A stretch of DNA of 49,303 bases from contig DAOTZA010000121.1 in assembly GCA_034434515.1 (NCBI GenBank), positions 1-49,303 on the forward strand, read 5' to 3'. A program made the position numbers and the translations under genes. This document shows positions 16,838 to 24,871 of this stretch, in pieces. The notes beneath the pieces were generated by a model, which ran no database searches, was not told the origin of the DNA, and was given only the letters and a program-made list of their open reading frames with translations. This DNA is from NAK19 sp034434515. GTDB taxonomy: Bacteria > Chloroflexota > Anaerolineae > Anaerolineales > UBA4823. The first letter of the stretch is position 1. Every line of letters begins with the position of its first letter.

Positions 16838-16920
16838 CTTGGCTTTCGGCTTCTGAGAGTTTGCCGGCAAAAGTCGATAATAACTGCCCTCTGGAGCGAA
16901 AGCCACAGAGGGCAATTTTT
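16800..16920 (+). promoter_or_regulatory. Putative ribosome-mediated transcription attenuator of proS
   Basis: Competing pairings seen: (a) GCAAACTCTC 16800-16809 with GAGAGTTTGC 16855-16864, 10 bp; (b) CCGAAA-CC 16825-16833 with GG-TTTCGG 16841-16849, 8 bp with one mismatch; (c) antiterminator TGGCTTTCG 16840-16848 with CGAAAGCCA 16897-16905, 9 bp perfect; (d) terminator stem 16885-16914 with U-tract. Inference: a ribosome stalled at Pro codons 12-15 (16811-16822) masks the 5' arm of (b), freeing 16840-16848 to form (c) and prevent (d), so proS is transcribed. A ribosome reaching the TGA at 16835-16837 covers 16840-16848, so (d) forms. Without translation (b) and (d) coexist, giving the off state. 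Confidence 0.68.
16885..16920 (+). terminator. Rho-independent terminator inside the proS leader
   Basis: TGCCCTCTG (16885-16893) pairs with CAGAGGGCA (16906-16914). The loop can close further as a GC pair pair over a GAAA tetraloop, and ATTTTTA follows. It is only 23 nt before the proS start codon, so it must be conditional rather than the end of the upstream operon. Confidence 0.85.
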
Positions 16921-16942
16921 ATACCACCTTTAGGAGGATGCT

Positions 16943-18718
16943 GTGAGAGTATCGCAATTATTCAATGTCACCTTACGAGAAGCACCCGCTGAAGCTGAGG
17001 TTGCCAGCCATCAACTTCTAGTACGGGCCGGTTTTATTCGTCAGCTTGCTGCAGGCATCTTCAGCTACCTGCCGCTGGGTAGAAGAACGTTGACCAAGAT
17101 CGAAAACATCATGCGGGAGGAGATGAATGCCATTGGGGGACAAGAAATGACCATGCCGGTTGTGCATCCAGCCGACATCTGGAAAGAGACCCAACGCTGG
17201 TATCAAATCGGCAGTGAGATGGGCCGCTTTAAGGACAAGAACAATCGTGATATGGTCTTGGCAATGACCCACGAGGAGGTTGTGGCAGATATTGTCCGCA
17301 AGGATATTCGCTCCTATCGCCAGCTTCCGCGCTTGATTTACCATATTCAAACCAAATGGCGCGATGACCCGCGTCCACGGGCAGGGTTAATTCGGGTGCG
17401 GGAGTTTACCATGAAGGACAGCTATAGTCTGGATGCGGATTGGGAAGGCCTGGACAAGCAATATCGCGCCCACTATCAGGCTTATTTCAATATCTTTCAC
17501 CGCTGTGGCATCCCCGTGATTGCTGTAAAGTCCGACGTAGGCATGATGGGCGGGCAAATGGCGCATGAATATATGTATCTGACCCCTATCGGTGAAGATA
17601 CGCTTGTGTTGTGCGATAACTGCGGCTATTCTGCTAATCGCCAGATCGCCTTCTTCAAGAAAACTCCCCCGCCACCCGAAGAACCTCTCCCTGCCGAAAA
17701 AGTTTATACCCCGGATGCCAAGACCATTGAAGCCCTGGCTAACTATCTGCAAGTCCCCAAACAGAAGACTGCCAAAGCCGTATTCCTGATGGCAACTTTA
17801 CCCGCCGAGGAGGGAGAGTATCAAGACACCTTCATTTTTGCCATTGTGCGCGGCGATATGGAACTTAATGAAACCAAACTTGCCAATACCTTAAAGGCAA
17901 AAGAGCTGCGCCCTGCTACTGAAGAAGAAATTCTTGCCACCGGCGCTGTGCCTGGCTACGCTTCACCCGTTGGGTTAAAGGATGTTCTAGTGGTGGTAGA
18001 TGATCTCATTCCGCAATCTCCCAACCTGGTCGCCGGGGCAAACGAGGAAGGTTACCACCTCAGAAACGTCAATTATGGGCGGGATTATCAAGCGAATATT
18101 GTAGCTGACATCACCGCTGCCCAAGACGGCGATGCCTGTATCCGTTGTGGCGCTCCATTGCGGACGGCGCGCGGGGTTGAAGTGGGCAATATCTTCAAGC
18201 TGGGGACGCGTTATTCGGATGCAATGGGTTGCACTTTTCTCGATAAGGATGGTGTGGAAAAGCCCATCATCATGGGCTCGTATGGCATCGGCAGCGGTCG
18301 CTTAATGGCTTGTATTGCCGAAGAGCATCATGACGAACAGGGCTTAATCTGGCCTATAACGGTTGCTCCGTACGAAGTTGAAATCGTCTCACTCGGTGGT
18401 CAACAAATCGAAAAAGTTCAACAGGTCGCGGACAATCTCTATCATGAATTACAGAGCCAGGGCATTGAGGTGTTATATGATGACCGCGATGAAAGCCCTG
18501 GCGTGAAATTTATGGACGCAGATTTGATTGGCATCCCTATCCGCCTCACGGTGAGCGAACGAACAACCCAGCAAAATGCCGTCGAATTCAAACGGCGTGA
18601 TCAGAGTGAAAAACGGCTGGTGCCTCTCACGGAGGTCTACACCTGCGTTAGGCAAGAGATCGAACTTCTTTATCAAGCCATTCAAGCCAAAGTCGTCGAA
18701 GTACCCTTCGAAGGATAA
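16943..18718 (+). CDS. proS: Prolyl-tRNA synthetase (bacterial type, with editing domain)
   Basis: Class II synthetase charging tRNA-Pro. N-terminal catalytic part: RQLAAGIFSYLPLGRR (motif 1 region), QTKWRDDPRPRAGLIRVREFTMKDSYS (motif 2), and GSYGIGSGRLMACIAEEHHDEQGLIWP (motif 3). The YbaK-like INS editing domain sits between motifs 2 and 3 (KTAKAVFLMA through NYGRDYQANIVADI), and the HGTP anticodon-binding domain is at the C terminus. 591 residues. The start is GTG at 16943 with AGGAGG five bases upstream. Expression is probably set by the leader-peptide attenuator just upstream. Confidence 0.97.
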   Translation: MRVSQLFNVTLREAPAEAEVASHQLLVRAGFIRQLAAGIFSYLPLGRRTLTKIENIMREEMNAIGGQEMTMPVVHPADIWKETQRWYQIGSEMGRFKDKNNRDMVLAMTHEEVVADIVRKDIRSYRQLPRLIYHIQTKWRDDPRPRAGLIRVREFTMKDSYSLDADWEGLDKQYRAHYQAYFNIFHRCGIPVIAVKSDVGMMGGQMAHEYMYLTPIGEDTLVLCDNCGYSANRQIAFFKKTPPPPEEPLPAEKVYTPDAKTIEALANYLQVPKQKTAKAVFLMATLPAEEGEYQDTFIFAIVRGDMELNETKLANTLKAKELRPATEEEILATGAVPGYASPVGLKDVLVVVDDLIPQSPNLVAGANEEGYHLRNVNYGRDYQANIVADITAAQDGDACIRCGAPLRTARGVEVGNIFKLGTRYSDAMGCTFLDKDGVEKPIIMGSYGIGSGRLMACIAEEHHDEQGLIWPITVAPYEVEIVSLGGQQIEKVQQVADNLYHELQSQGIEVLYDDRDESPGVKFMDADLIGIPIRLTVSERTTQQNAVEFKRRDQSEKRLVPLTEVYTCVRQEIELLYQAIQAKVVEVPFEG

Positions 18719-18754
18719 GTCTCGGCTAGAAAATCTCTGACAAAGCCAAATCGG

Positions 18755-18791
18755 GCAGGACAGCCGCAAATGGTTGTCCTGCTTTTTCTTT
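18755..18791 (+). terminator. Rho-independent terminator of proS
   Basis: GCAGGACAGCC pairs with GGTTGTCCTGC (11 bp, one G-U) over a 6-nt loop, followed by TTTTTCTTTT. A textbook terminator 36 nt after the proS stop. Confidence 0.93.
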
Positions 18792-18945
18792 TGCGACCAG
18801 AGATATGGAACAGAAATGACAACCACGCCTATAACTTTTGAAAGCCACACCTTACAAAATTTTTAACTCCCCTATGGCATTTTGTGAATAAAATCCAACT
18901 ATCGACCAATCGATCGATTACTTTTCTTAAAAGAGAGGTAACTCT

Positions 18946-19875
18946 ATGCCAAACGAAAAGCCAACTTTAACCTTTGGACATTTGAAAATCACCGACCATT
19001 TGTTGCTGGGAATAGCCAAAGAACACCATACCGATGGGACTGCTCCGTATAAATACTTTCAACTGGAAACCAAAGCCTATCGCGGTTGGAATCCGCTGGC
19101 AGATGACCTGAAAGCCGGGAATCTGGACGGGGCGTTCATTTTGGCGCCCCTTGCCATGGAGATCTTCTATTCCAATCAGAGTATTCAAATGGTGCTGCAA
19201 GCCCATAAATCCGGCAGTATTGTCATTAAGAATCGTCGCGCTAATATAGAACGGGTGGAAGATTTCAAAGGCAAAAACGTACTCATCCCTCACTACCTTT
19301 CGGTACATCATTTGTTGTTCGACCGTATGCTTCGAGAAAGCGGCCTGGAAATCGGACCGGGGAAAGATGTCATTCTGGATGTCGTTGCGCCATCCGATAT
19401 CCCGGAGATCATCGAATGGGATGAGAAAGGTCAGGTCGGTGGCTTTATTGTTGCCGAACCATTTGGAACTCAAGTGGTCAAAGCCGGATATGGAGATGAA
19501 TTTGCCCTTTCCAAGGATCTTTGGCCTAATCATCCTTGTTGTGTGGTCGTCATCAAAAAAGAGGTAGTTGAGAAATATTCGGATGCCGTGTACGAATTTA
19601 CGAATAGTTTAGTGGAAGCTGGTCACTTTGTCGAAAGCCAACCCGATCAGGCCGCCCAGATCGGCTCAAAATTCCTCGATCAAAGCCTGGATGTGATCAA
19701 AACCGTTCTGACCATCCCTAAAGATCGCGTGACTTATGCCGAACTTAAACCAGTGATCGATGATTTCGAATACATGCAAACCTACCTGACAACCCAGATT
19801 AAGGCGATGTCCGACAAAATCGATCTCGAAAAATTCATCGACTATCGCTTTGCTGAGGAAGCCAAAGCCCAATAG
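18946..19875 (+). CDS. NMT1/SsuA-like substrate-binding-fold protein without signal peptide
   Basis: A 309-residue protein of the NitT/TauT binding-protein fold. Typical marks are the region with DDLKAGNLDGAFILAPLAMEI, the VEDFKGKNVLIPHYLS segment, and WDEKGQVGGFIVAEPFGTQVVKAGYG. The N terminus (MPNEKPTLTFGHLKITDHLL) is hydrophilic and starts straight into the domain: no signal peptide and no lipobox, so it appears cytoplasmic. No permease or ATPase gene is adjacent; the partner is a rhodanese 9 nt downstream. The ATG is behind AGAGAGG. Ligand unknown; sulfonate or thiol-like compounds would suit the neighbour but that is inference. Confidence 0.78.
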   Translation: MPNEKPTLTFGHLKITDHLLLGIAKEHHTDGTAPYKYFQLETKAYRGWNPLADDLKAGNLDGAFILAPLAMEIFYSNQSIQMVLQAHKSGSIVIKNRRANIERVEDFKGKNVLIPHYLSVHHLLFDRMLRESGLEIGPGKDVILDVVAPSDIPEIIEWDEKGQVGGFIVAEPFGTQVVKAGYGDEFALSKDLWPNHPCCVVVIKKEVVEKYSDAVYEFTNSLVEAGHFVESQPDQAAQIGSKFLDQSLDVIKTVLTIPKDRVTYAELKPVIDDFEYMQTYLTTQIKAMSDKIDLEKFIDYRFAEEAKAQ

Positions 19876-19884
19876 GAGGTGCAG

Positions 19885-20736
19885 GTGAACGAATACCTGA
19901 TTGAAGTCGAAGAACTGGTTGAACTGCTGGACACCAAACCCGTAGTGCTGGTTGACACCCGTGATCCAGACGACTATGAGGAAATCCATCTCCCCAATGC
20001 CATTCATGTGTACGACATCTTCACTTACTTATGCACTCGAGGTAACGGTGGCTTTCCCGCCATGGTTAACCATTTCACCCGTTTGTTTAGCAAAATTGGC
20101 TTGAAGCCATCCGATACAGTAGTGGTTTATGAAGACGCCATGGACAACGGCTACGGACGTTCTTGTCAGGGTTGGACAATTTTGAAATATCTTGGCGTCT
20201 CGGATGTGCATGTGTTGCATGGCGGACTGCGTGCCTGGTTGAAAGCCGGCCTGCCAACTACGCATGAGGTACCGGAAAGGAAAAGCTCACCCTTCACGCC
20301 CACCCTCAACAACGATCATCTCATCACGGCTGAAGAAGTGGTGTCAGCCATTCACAATCCAGATATTCAAATCGTAGACTGCCGGGACTATGCAGAGTGG
20401 ATCGGGGCAAACTCTTCTCCGTACGGTTACGATTACTGTCCCCGCAAAGGCCGTATCCCCAACGCCAGGTGGATCGAATGGTATCGAATGATGAAGATCC
20501 GCGAGGGCATTCCCTGGTTCAAAGATCCGGAAGAGATCATTGAGGTGTGCGCGTCTGCCGGCATTACCCCCGCAAAGCCGGTATATCTCTATTGTTTCAA
20601 AGGCGCACGGACTTCTAATATGTATATTGCCTTAAAGCTGGCAGGGTTTCCAACCGTCAAGAATTATTTCAGCTCCTGGAACGAGTGGTCGCGAGACTTT
20701 TCTCTGCCCATCGAAGATGGTTACCCTAAAGCGTGA
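19885..20736 (+). CDS. Two-domain rhodanese (thiosulfate/3-mercaptopyruvate sulfurtransferase)
   Basis: Transfers sulfane sulfur to a thiophilic acceptor through a persulfide on cysteine. Two rhodanese domains: the first (about 5-120; VLVDTRDPDDYEEIHLPNAIHV) lacks a catalytic Cys loop, the second (about 145-280) has VDCRDYAEW, GRIPNARWIEW and the active loop YLYCFKGARTSN with CxxGxR. 283 residues. The start is GTG at 19885 with AGGAGG five bases upstream; the GTG at 19879 is part of the ribosome site. It forms a two-gene unit with the binding-fold protein upstream. Confidence 0.92.
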   Translation: MNEYLIEVEELVELLDTKPVVLVDTRDPDDYEEIHLPNAIHVYDIFTYLCTRGNGGFPAMVNHFTRLFSKIGLKPSDTVVVYEDAMDNGYGRSCQGWTILKYLGVSDVHVLHGGLRAWLKAGLPTTHEVPERKSSPFTPTLNNDHLITAEEVVSAIHNPDIQIVDCRDYAEWIGANSSPYGYDYCPRKGRIPNARWIEWYRMMKIREGIPWFKDPEEIIEVCASAGITPAKPVYLYCFKGARTSNMYIALKLAGFPTVKNYFSSWNEWSRDFSLPIEDGYPKA

Positions 20737-20743
20737 TCCTAAT

Positions 20744-20781
20744 GCAGACTTCCGAAGTCGGTACTAACTTCGGAAGTCTGC
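20744..20781. terminator. Strong 15-bp inverted repeat between convergent genes
   Basis: GCAGACTTCCGAAGT and ACTTCGGAAGTCTGC form a perfect 15-bp stem over an 8-nt loop. Only a weak tail (TGAATCGTTTT) follows on the plus strand and none on the minus. It probably ends the rhodanese transcript and possibly the opposing one. Confidence 0.55.
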
Positions 20782-20859
20782 TGAATCGTTTTCCTCACCG
20801 GGTGTTGGATATGAGATTTACAGAAAGCTCTCCATCTCTATGTTGGAGTGCGACGAAAT

Positions 20860-21189
20860 TTAACCCATCTTGAAGAATTGGGTTAATTTCATTGCCAGAT
20901 TAAGGTCGCCGGCTAATTTCAGCTTTCCCTGCATGAAATATTGCATTCCATTTGCTTTGCCGGTCAGCACATCTTTGAAATCCTGGGCATCTGCGGTCAA
21001 AGTCATCGTGGGATTCTCAGCCACTCCGCTAGCCACGGTGCAAGTACCATCCTTGATGGTGATAATGTAATCACCGCCTTCTTCCCCGGTGAGGTGATAC
21101 TGGATTACCGCATTCACTCCTTGAGCTTTCTCGGGTAAAAACGCCTTTGGATGATTATCAATGAGTTGTTGAACGGTTAATTCTGCCAT
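20860..21189 (-). CDS. SCP2 sterol-carrier-domain protein
   Basis: A 109-residue single SCP2 domain: VNAVIQYHLTGEEGGDYIITIKDG, then TMTLTADAQDFKDVLTGKANGMQYFMQGKLKLAGDLNLAMKL, the typical end of the domain. It binds lipids or acyl-CoA in a hydrophobic tunnel. It is the last gene of the beta-oxidation operon, 12 nt after the thiolase, with AGGAG before its ATG; it likely shuttles fatty acyl-CoA for the enzymes upstream. Confidence 0.92.
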   Translation of the reverse strand: MAELTVQQLIDNHPKAFLPEKAQGVNAVIQYHLTGEEGGDYIITIKDGTCTVASGVAENPTMTLTADAQDFKDVLTGKANGMQYFMQGKLKLAGDLNLAMKLTQFFKMG

Positions 21190-21201
21190 TTTCTACTCCT
21201 T

Positions 21202-22404
21202 TCAATTGGGAAGATTTTCAAAAATACCGGCTGCGCCCATTCCACCGCCGATACACATGGTTACCATTCCAAATTGTACATCACGCCGTTTCATTTCGTA
21301 GATCAGTTGCGTGGTTAACTTGGCTCCGGTGCAACCCAAAGGATGACCTAAAGCAATCGCTCCGCCATTTACATTCACGATTTCGGGGTTCAAATTCAGC
21401 TCTCGAATGACTGCTAAGGACTGAGCAGCAAAAGCTTCATTGAGCTCAATCAATCCAATCTCCTCAAGGCTCAAACCTGCCAGCTTTAGCGCTTTCGGTA
21501 CGGCAACCACCGGTCCGATACCCATAATTTCCGGAGGCACGCCACCGACAGCAAAGGAAACAAACCTTACTAATGGTTTGATTCCCAACATCTCAGCTTT
21601 AGCCTGGGACATGATGATCACGGCTGCTGCCCCATCCGACATTTGGGAGGAGTTGCCGGCCGTCACCGTCCCCCCTTCCTTGAAAGCTGGCTTAAGCTTG
21701 GCTAATGCTTCCAGACTGGTATCTGCGCGCGGACCTTCATCCACTTTGAAGACAAAGGTATTGGTAACAGGTTTTCCATCTGTGCCTACCTCAACGTTCG
21801 TCACCTCGATGGGCACAATTTGCGATTCGAAAGAGCCTTGTTCAATGGCATGAATCGCTTTTTGATGGCTCTGTAAGGCAAATTGATCCTGATCCTGGCG
21901 CGTTATGCCATATTTGGCTGCCACATTCTCGGCTGTCAACCCCATGTTGGTAAAAGCTTCGGGGTGATACTGGGCTAAATAGGGGGTAGGCGAAAACTTG
22001 AAGCCGGTCATTGGCACCATGCTCATCGATTCCAAGCCACCGGCAATTGCCACATCTAACTGCCCGGCCATGATGGCATAAGCAGCATGGGCGATGCTTT
22101 GCAAACCAGAGGAACAAAAGCGATTGATCGTCTCCGCAGCAACCGAAGCAGGCAATCCGGCTCTCAAACCCACCAAACGCGCCACATTCATCCCTTGCTC
22201 TCCTTCCGGGAATGCGCACCCGAAAATTAAGTCCTCAATCATCTCAGGTTTAAGGGCTGGTACGCGTTGGAATAAATCGTGAATGACCGCAGCCGCTAAA
22301 TCATCCGGCCGGGTGGTTGCCAAACTACCCCGTTTGGCTTTCCCAACCGCCGTCCGAGCAGCCGCTACGATGACCGGTGTTCGAAATTTATCTTTTACAG
22401 CCAT
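21202..22404 (-). CDS. fadA: Acetyl-CoA acyltransferase (thiolase)
   Basis: Last step of beta-oxidation: cleaves 3-ketoacyl-CoA to acetyl-CoA and shortened acyl-CoA. The acylated cysteine lies in NRFCSSGLQSIAHAA, the catalytic His in GGAIALGHPLGCTGAK, and the second Cys in MVTMCIGGGMGAAGIFE. 400 residues, normal. AGGAGA precedes the ATG. It is directly downstream of the FadN-type gene, matching the fadN-fadA order in Bacillus. Confidence 0.95.
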   Translation of the reverse strand: MAVKDKFRTPVIVAAARTAVGKAKRGSLATTRPDDLAAAVIHDLFQRVPALKPEMIEDLIFGCAFPEGEQGMNVARLVGLRAGLPASVAAETINRFCSSGLQSIAHAAYAIMAGQLDVAIAGGLESMSMVPMTGFKFSPTPYLAQYHPEAFTNMGLTAENVAAKYGITRQDQDQFALQSHQKAIHAIEQGSFESQIVPIEVTNVEVGTDGKPVTNTFVFKVDEGPRADTSLEALAKLKPAFKEGGTVTAGNSSQMSDGAAAVIIMSQAKAEMLGIKPLVRFVSFAVGGVPPEIMGIGPVVAVPKALKLAGLSLEEIGLIELNEAFAAQSLAVIRELNLNPEIVNVNGGAIALGHPLGCTGAKLTTQLIYEMKRRDVQFGMVTMCIGGGMGAAGIFENLPN

Positions 22405-22430
22405 TCTGGACTCTCCTTTCCTACCTTCAC

Positions 22431-24854
22431 CTAATTCCGCAACGGCTTACCCGTCTGAAGCATGTGCCATAAACGCTGTTGGGTCTTTTCTTCGCCGCAT
22501 AGGGAGAGAAATGCTTCCCTCTCTAAATCAAGGAAGTATTGTTCATCCACCCAAGTCGGACGGCTCAATTCCCCTCCACACATCACATACGCCAGTTTTT
22601 CACCGATTAAGCGCTCATGGTCGGTAATATAACCGCCCTGGTTCATCATATAAACCCCAACCCGCATGGCAGCCAGGGCATCCCGACCGGCAGCATAGAG
22701 TTTCTCCGGCAAAGGTGGGCGATAACCATCGGCGGCTAGATGAAGCACTTCGCGTTTTGCCTCCGCAAGGAGATGGCTGCGATTCATGACCACCCGATCG
22801 GATTGGGTCAGAAAGCCAAACTGGCGCGCTTCCTCGGCGCTAGTAGCTACTTTTGCCAATCCGATGGTCTCAAAGATACGTTGTAAGAAAGGCAACGCCT
22901 CGGCGTTTTGGGTTCGCATGGGCGGGGTCAAAATGCGCCGCACTAACTCCTTGGTGCCTCCCCCAGCCGGGATTACGCCAACGCCGATCTCAACCAGACC
23001 GCTATAAAGTTCGGCATGAGCCACAACGCGGTTACCATGCATCATAACTTCACAACCACCCCCGATAGCCAGACCGGCTGGCGCAATCACAACCGGTTTA
23101 GAAAAGTAGCGCATCCGCATGTTCATGCTCTGCATTTTGCGTACCGCAGCCTCCAGTGTCTCCCACATACCACTCTGAGCTGCCATGACAATCATAAAGA
23201 TATTTGCCCCAGCCGAAAATTGTTCCGCATCGTTACCGATAACAATCCCTTCATAATCTTTCTCCGCCAGGTCCATGGCTTCAAGAATCATATTGAAAAT
23301 ATCGTCATCCAGGGCATTAACCTTGGTATGAAATTCCACGCACAAAACACCATCACCTAAATCAATCAAACTTGCACCTGGGTTGACTTTGAGCTGTTTG
23401 CCAGCGCTTATCTGTTCGGCAAGGATGATAGTAGCTGGATTGGGAGGGATGTGCTCATAGGCTTTCTTCGCCGGATGGTACACTCCGATTTTTCTCCCAT
23501 TCTCCATCTGATAAAAGGTCGAGAATCCATTGGCAAGCATTTCATCCACCCAGGGAGCAGGTGGAAAGCCAGCTTCCTTCATCGCTTGGACAGTTTCGGC
23601 TACGCCGAGCAAATCCCAGGTTTCAAATGGACCTGCCTCTCGTCCAAAGCCCCAACGCATGGCGTCGTCAATCGGTTTTGGCGTATCGGCAATTTCGGGA
23701 ATGCGCTCCGAGGCATAGGCAAGGCTTTGGTAGGTCAATGCCCGTACCAACTGTCCTGCTCGATCTTGAGCCCCAATCAGGGTTTTCAATCGCTTGCCTA
23801 AATCTTCCTCATCCTTCACTTTTCCGATCGACTCCAAGCGCGGTTTCTGGGGTGGCTCATATTCTAAGGTTTTTAGATTGAGCGACCAGAACTCTTTCGT
23901 ACCATCCGGCTGACGAACTTCCTTATAAAACCCCTGCTTTGCCTTATTGCCTAAACGCCCTTCGGAAACCAGGGTGCGGATCAACCGATTGACCCGATCA
24001 GAGTTGAGATACTTTTGCGCATGGGTATCGTGGGGAATTGCTGGAGCCAGATTGCGGCCAACATGCTCCCAAACGTCTATCCCTACCAGGTCCATTAATC
24101 GAAATGTGGCCGTTTTTGGATTGCCAATCGGAGGTCCGGTGATAGCATCCACTTCTTCAACCGTATACTCGTTTTCCAGGATGTAATCTAAGGCAAAAGC
24201 TGCCGAGCCAAATGCAATCCGATTGGCGATAAAGTTTGGCGTATCTTTGCAGAGTACAATCCCTTTGCCTAGATGATACTCACCGAAATGGCTGATAAAC
24301 TCAACCACTTCTGGCAAGGTATCCTGGGTTGGAATAACTTCGAGCAGTTTAAGATAGCGGGGCGGGTTAAAGAAATGCGTGCCGAGAAAATGCTTGCGAA
24401 AGCTCTCGCTTCGTCCTTCGGCAATCGAGGTCACCGGAATGCCAGAGGTGTTCGTGCTAACAATGGCGCAGGGAGAACGGACCTGATCAATCCGCTCCAT
24501 CAACTGACGCTTGATCGTCAGGTTCTCAATAACGACTTCAATGATCCAATCGGCCTGAGAGACGCAATCGAAATCATCCTCCAGATTACCCAGGCGCACC
24601 AAACTGGCATGATCATCGGTAAAAAAGCTAGCCGGCCGAGATTTCCGAGCACGTTCAAACCCGTCGCGCACGATTCGGTTGCGCACTTCGGGGCTGGTTA
24701 AACTTAAGCCCCTGGCTTCCTCCTCAGGTGTCAAACGATCCGGCACAATATCCAACAGGGTCACACGCACACCGGCATTTGCCAAATGGGCAGCGATGGC
24801 TGCCCCCATGGTACCGGCGCCAATTACAACCGATTGCTTAATGTGGTATTTCAT
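22431..24854 (-). CDS. fadN: 3-hydroxyacyl-CoA dehydrogenase/enoyl-CoA hydratase, FadN type
   Basis: Hydration and oxidation steps of beta-oxidation in one chain. Domain order is dehydrogenase first, hydratase last, as in Bacillus FadN and opposite to E. coli FadB. The NAD-binding loop is VIGAGTMGAAIAAHLANAG (about 10-28), NTSGIPVTSIAEG and HFFNPPRYLKLLEVIP follow, and the hydratase region near 490-640 has FSAGANIFM and GLAIGGGCEVMMHG with EIGVGVIPAGGGTKE. The frame opens at 24869, but the ATG at 24854 has AGGAGG and gives the standard MKYHIKQ start, 807 residues. Confidence 0.94.
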   Translation of the reverse strand: MKYHIKQSVVIGAGTMGAAIAAHLANAGVRVTLLDIVPDRLTPEEEARGLSLTSPEVRNRIVRDGFERARKSRPASFFTDDHASLVRLGNLEDDFDCVSQADWIIEVVIENLTIKRQLMERIDQVRSPCAIVSTNTSGIPVTSIAEGRSESFRKHFLGTHFFNPPRYLKLLEVIPTQDTLPEVVEFISHFGEYHLGKGIVLCKDTPNFIANRIAFGSAAFALDYILENEYTVEEVDAITGPPIGNPKTATFRLMDLVGIDVWEHVGRNLAPAIPHDTHAQKYLNSDRVNRLIRTLVSEGRLGNKAKQGFYKEVRQPDGTKEFWSLNLKTLEYEPPQKPRLESIGKVKDEEDLGKRLKTLIGAQDRAGQLVRALTYQSLAYASERIPEIADTPKPIDDAMRWGFGREAGPFETWDLLGVAETVQAMKEAGFPPAPWVDEMLANGFSTFYQMENGRKIGVYHPAKKAYEHIPPNPATIILAEQISAGKQLKVNPGASLIDLGDGVLCVEFHTKVNALDDDIFNMILEAMDLAEKDYEGIVIGNDAEQFSAGANIFMIVMAAQSGMWETLEAAVRKMQSMNMRMRYFSKPVVIAPAGLAIGGGCEVMMHGNRVVAHAELYSGLVEIGVGVIPAGGGTKELVRRILTPPMRTQNAEALPFLQRIFETIGLAKVATSAEEARQFGFLTQSDRVVMNRSHLLAEAKREVLHLAADGYRPPLPEKLYAAGRDALAAMRVGVYMMNQGGYITDHERLIGEKLAYVMCGGELSRPTWVDEQYFLDLEREAFLSLCGEEKTQQRLWHMLQTGKPLRN

Positions 24855-24871
24855 CGCGCCTCCTTCCATTT

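Noticed and set aside
16730..16942. T-box riboswitch in front of proS
   Set aside because: No T-box sequence (UGGNACCGCG-like), no specifier arm or stem I layout. The Pro-codon ORF plus terminator explains the leader better.
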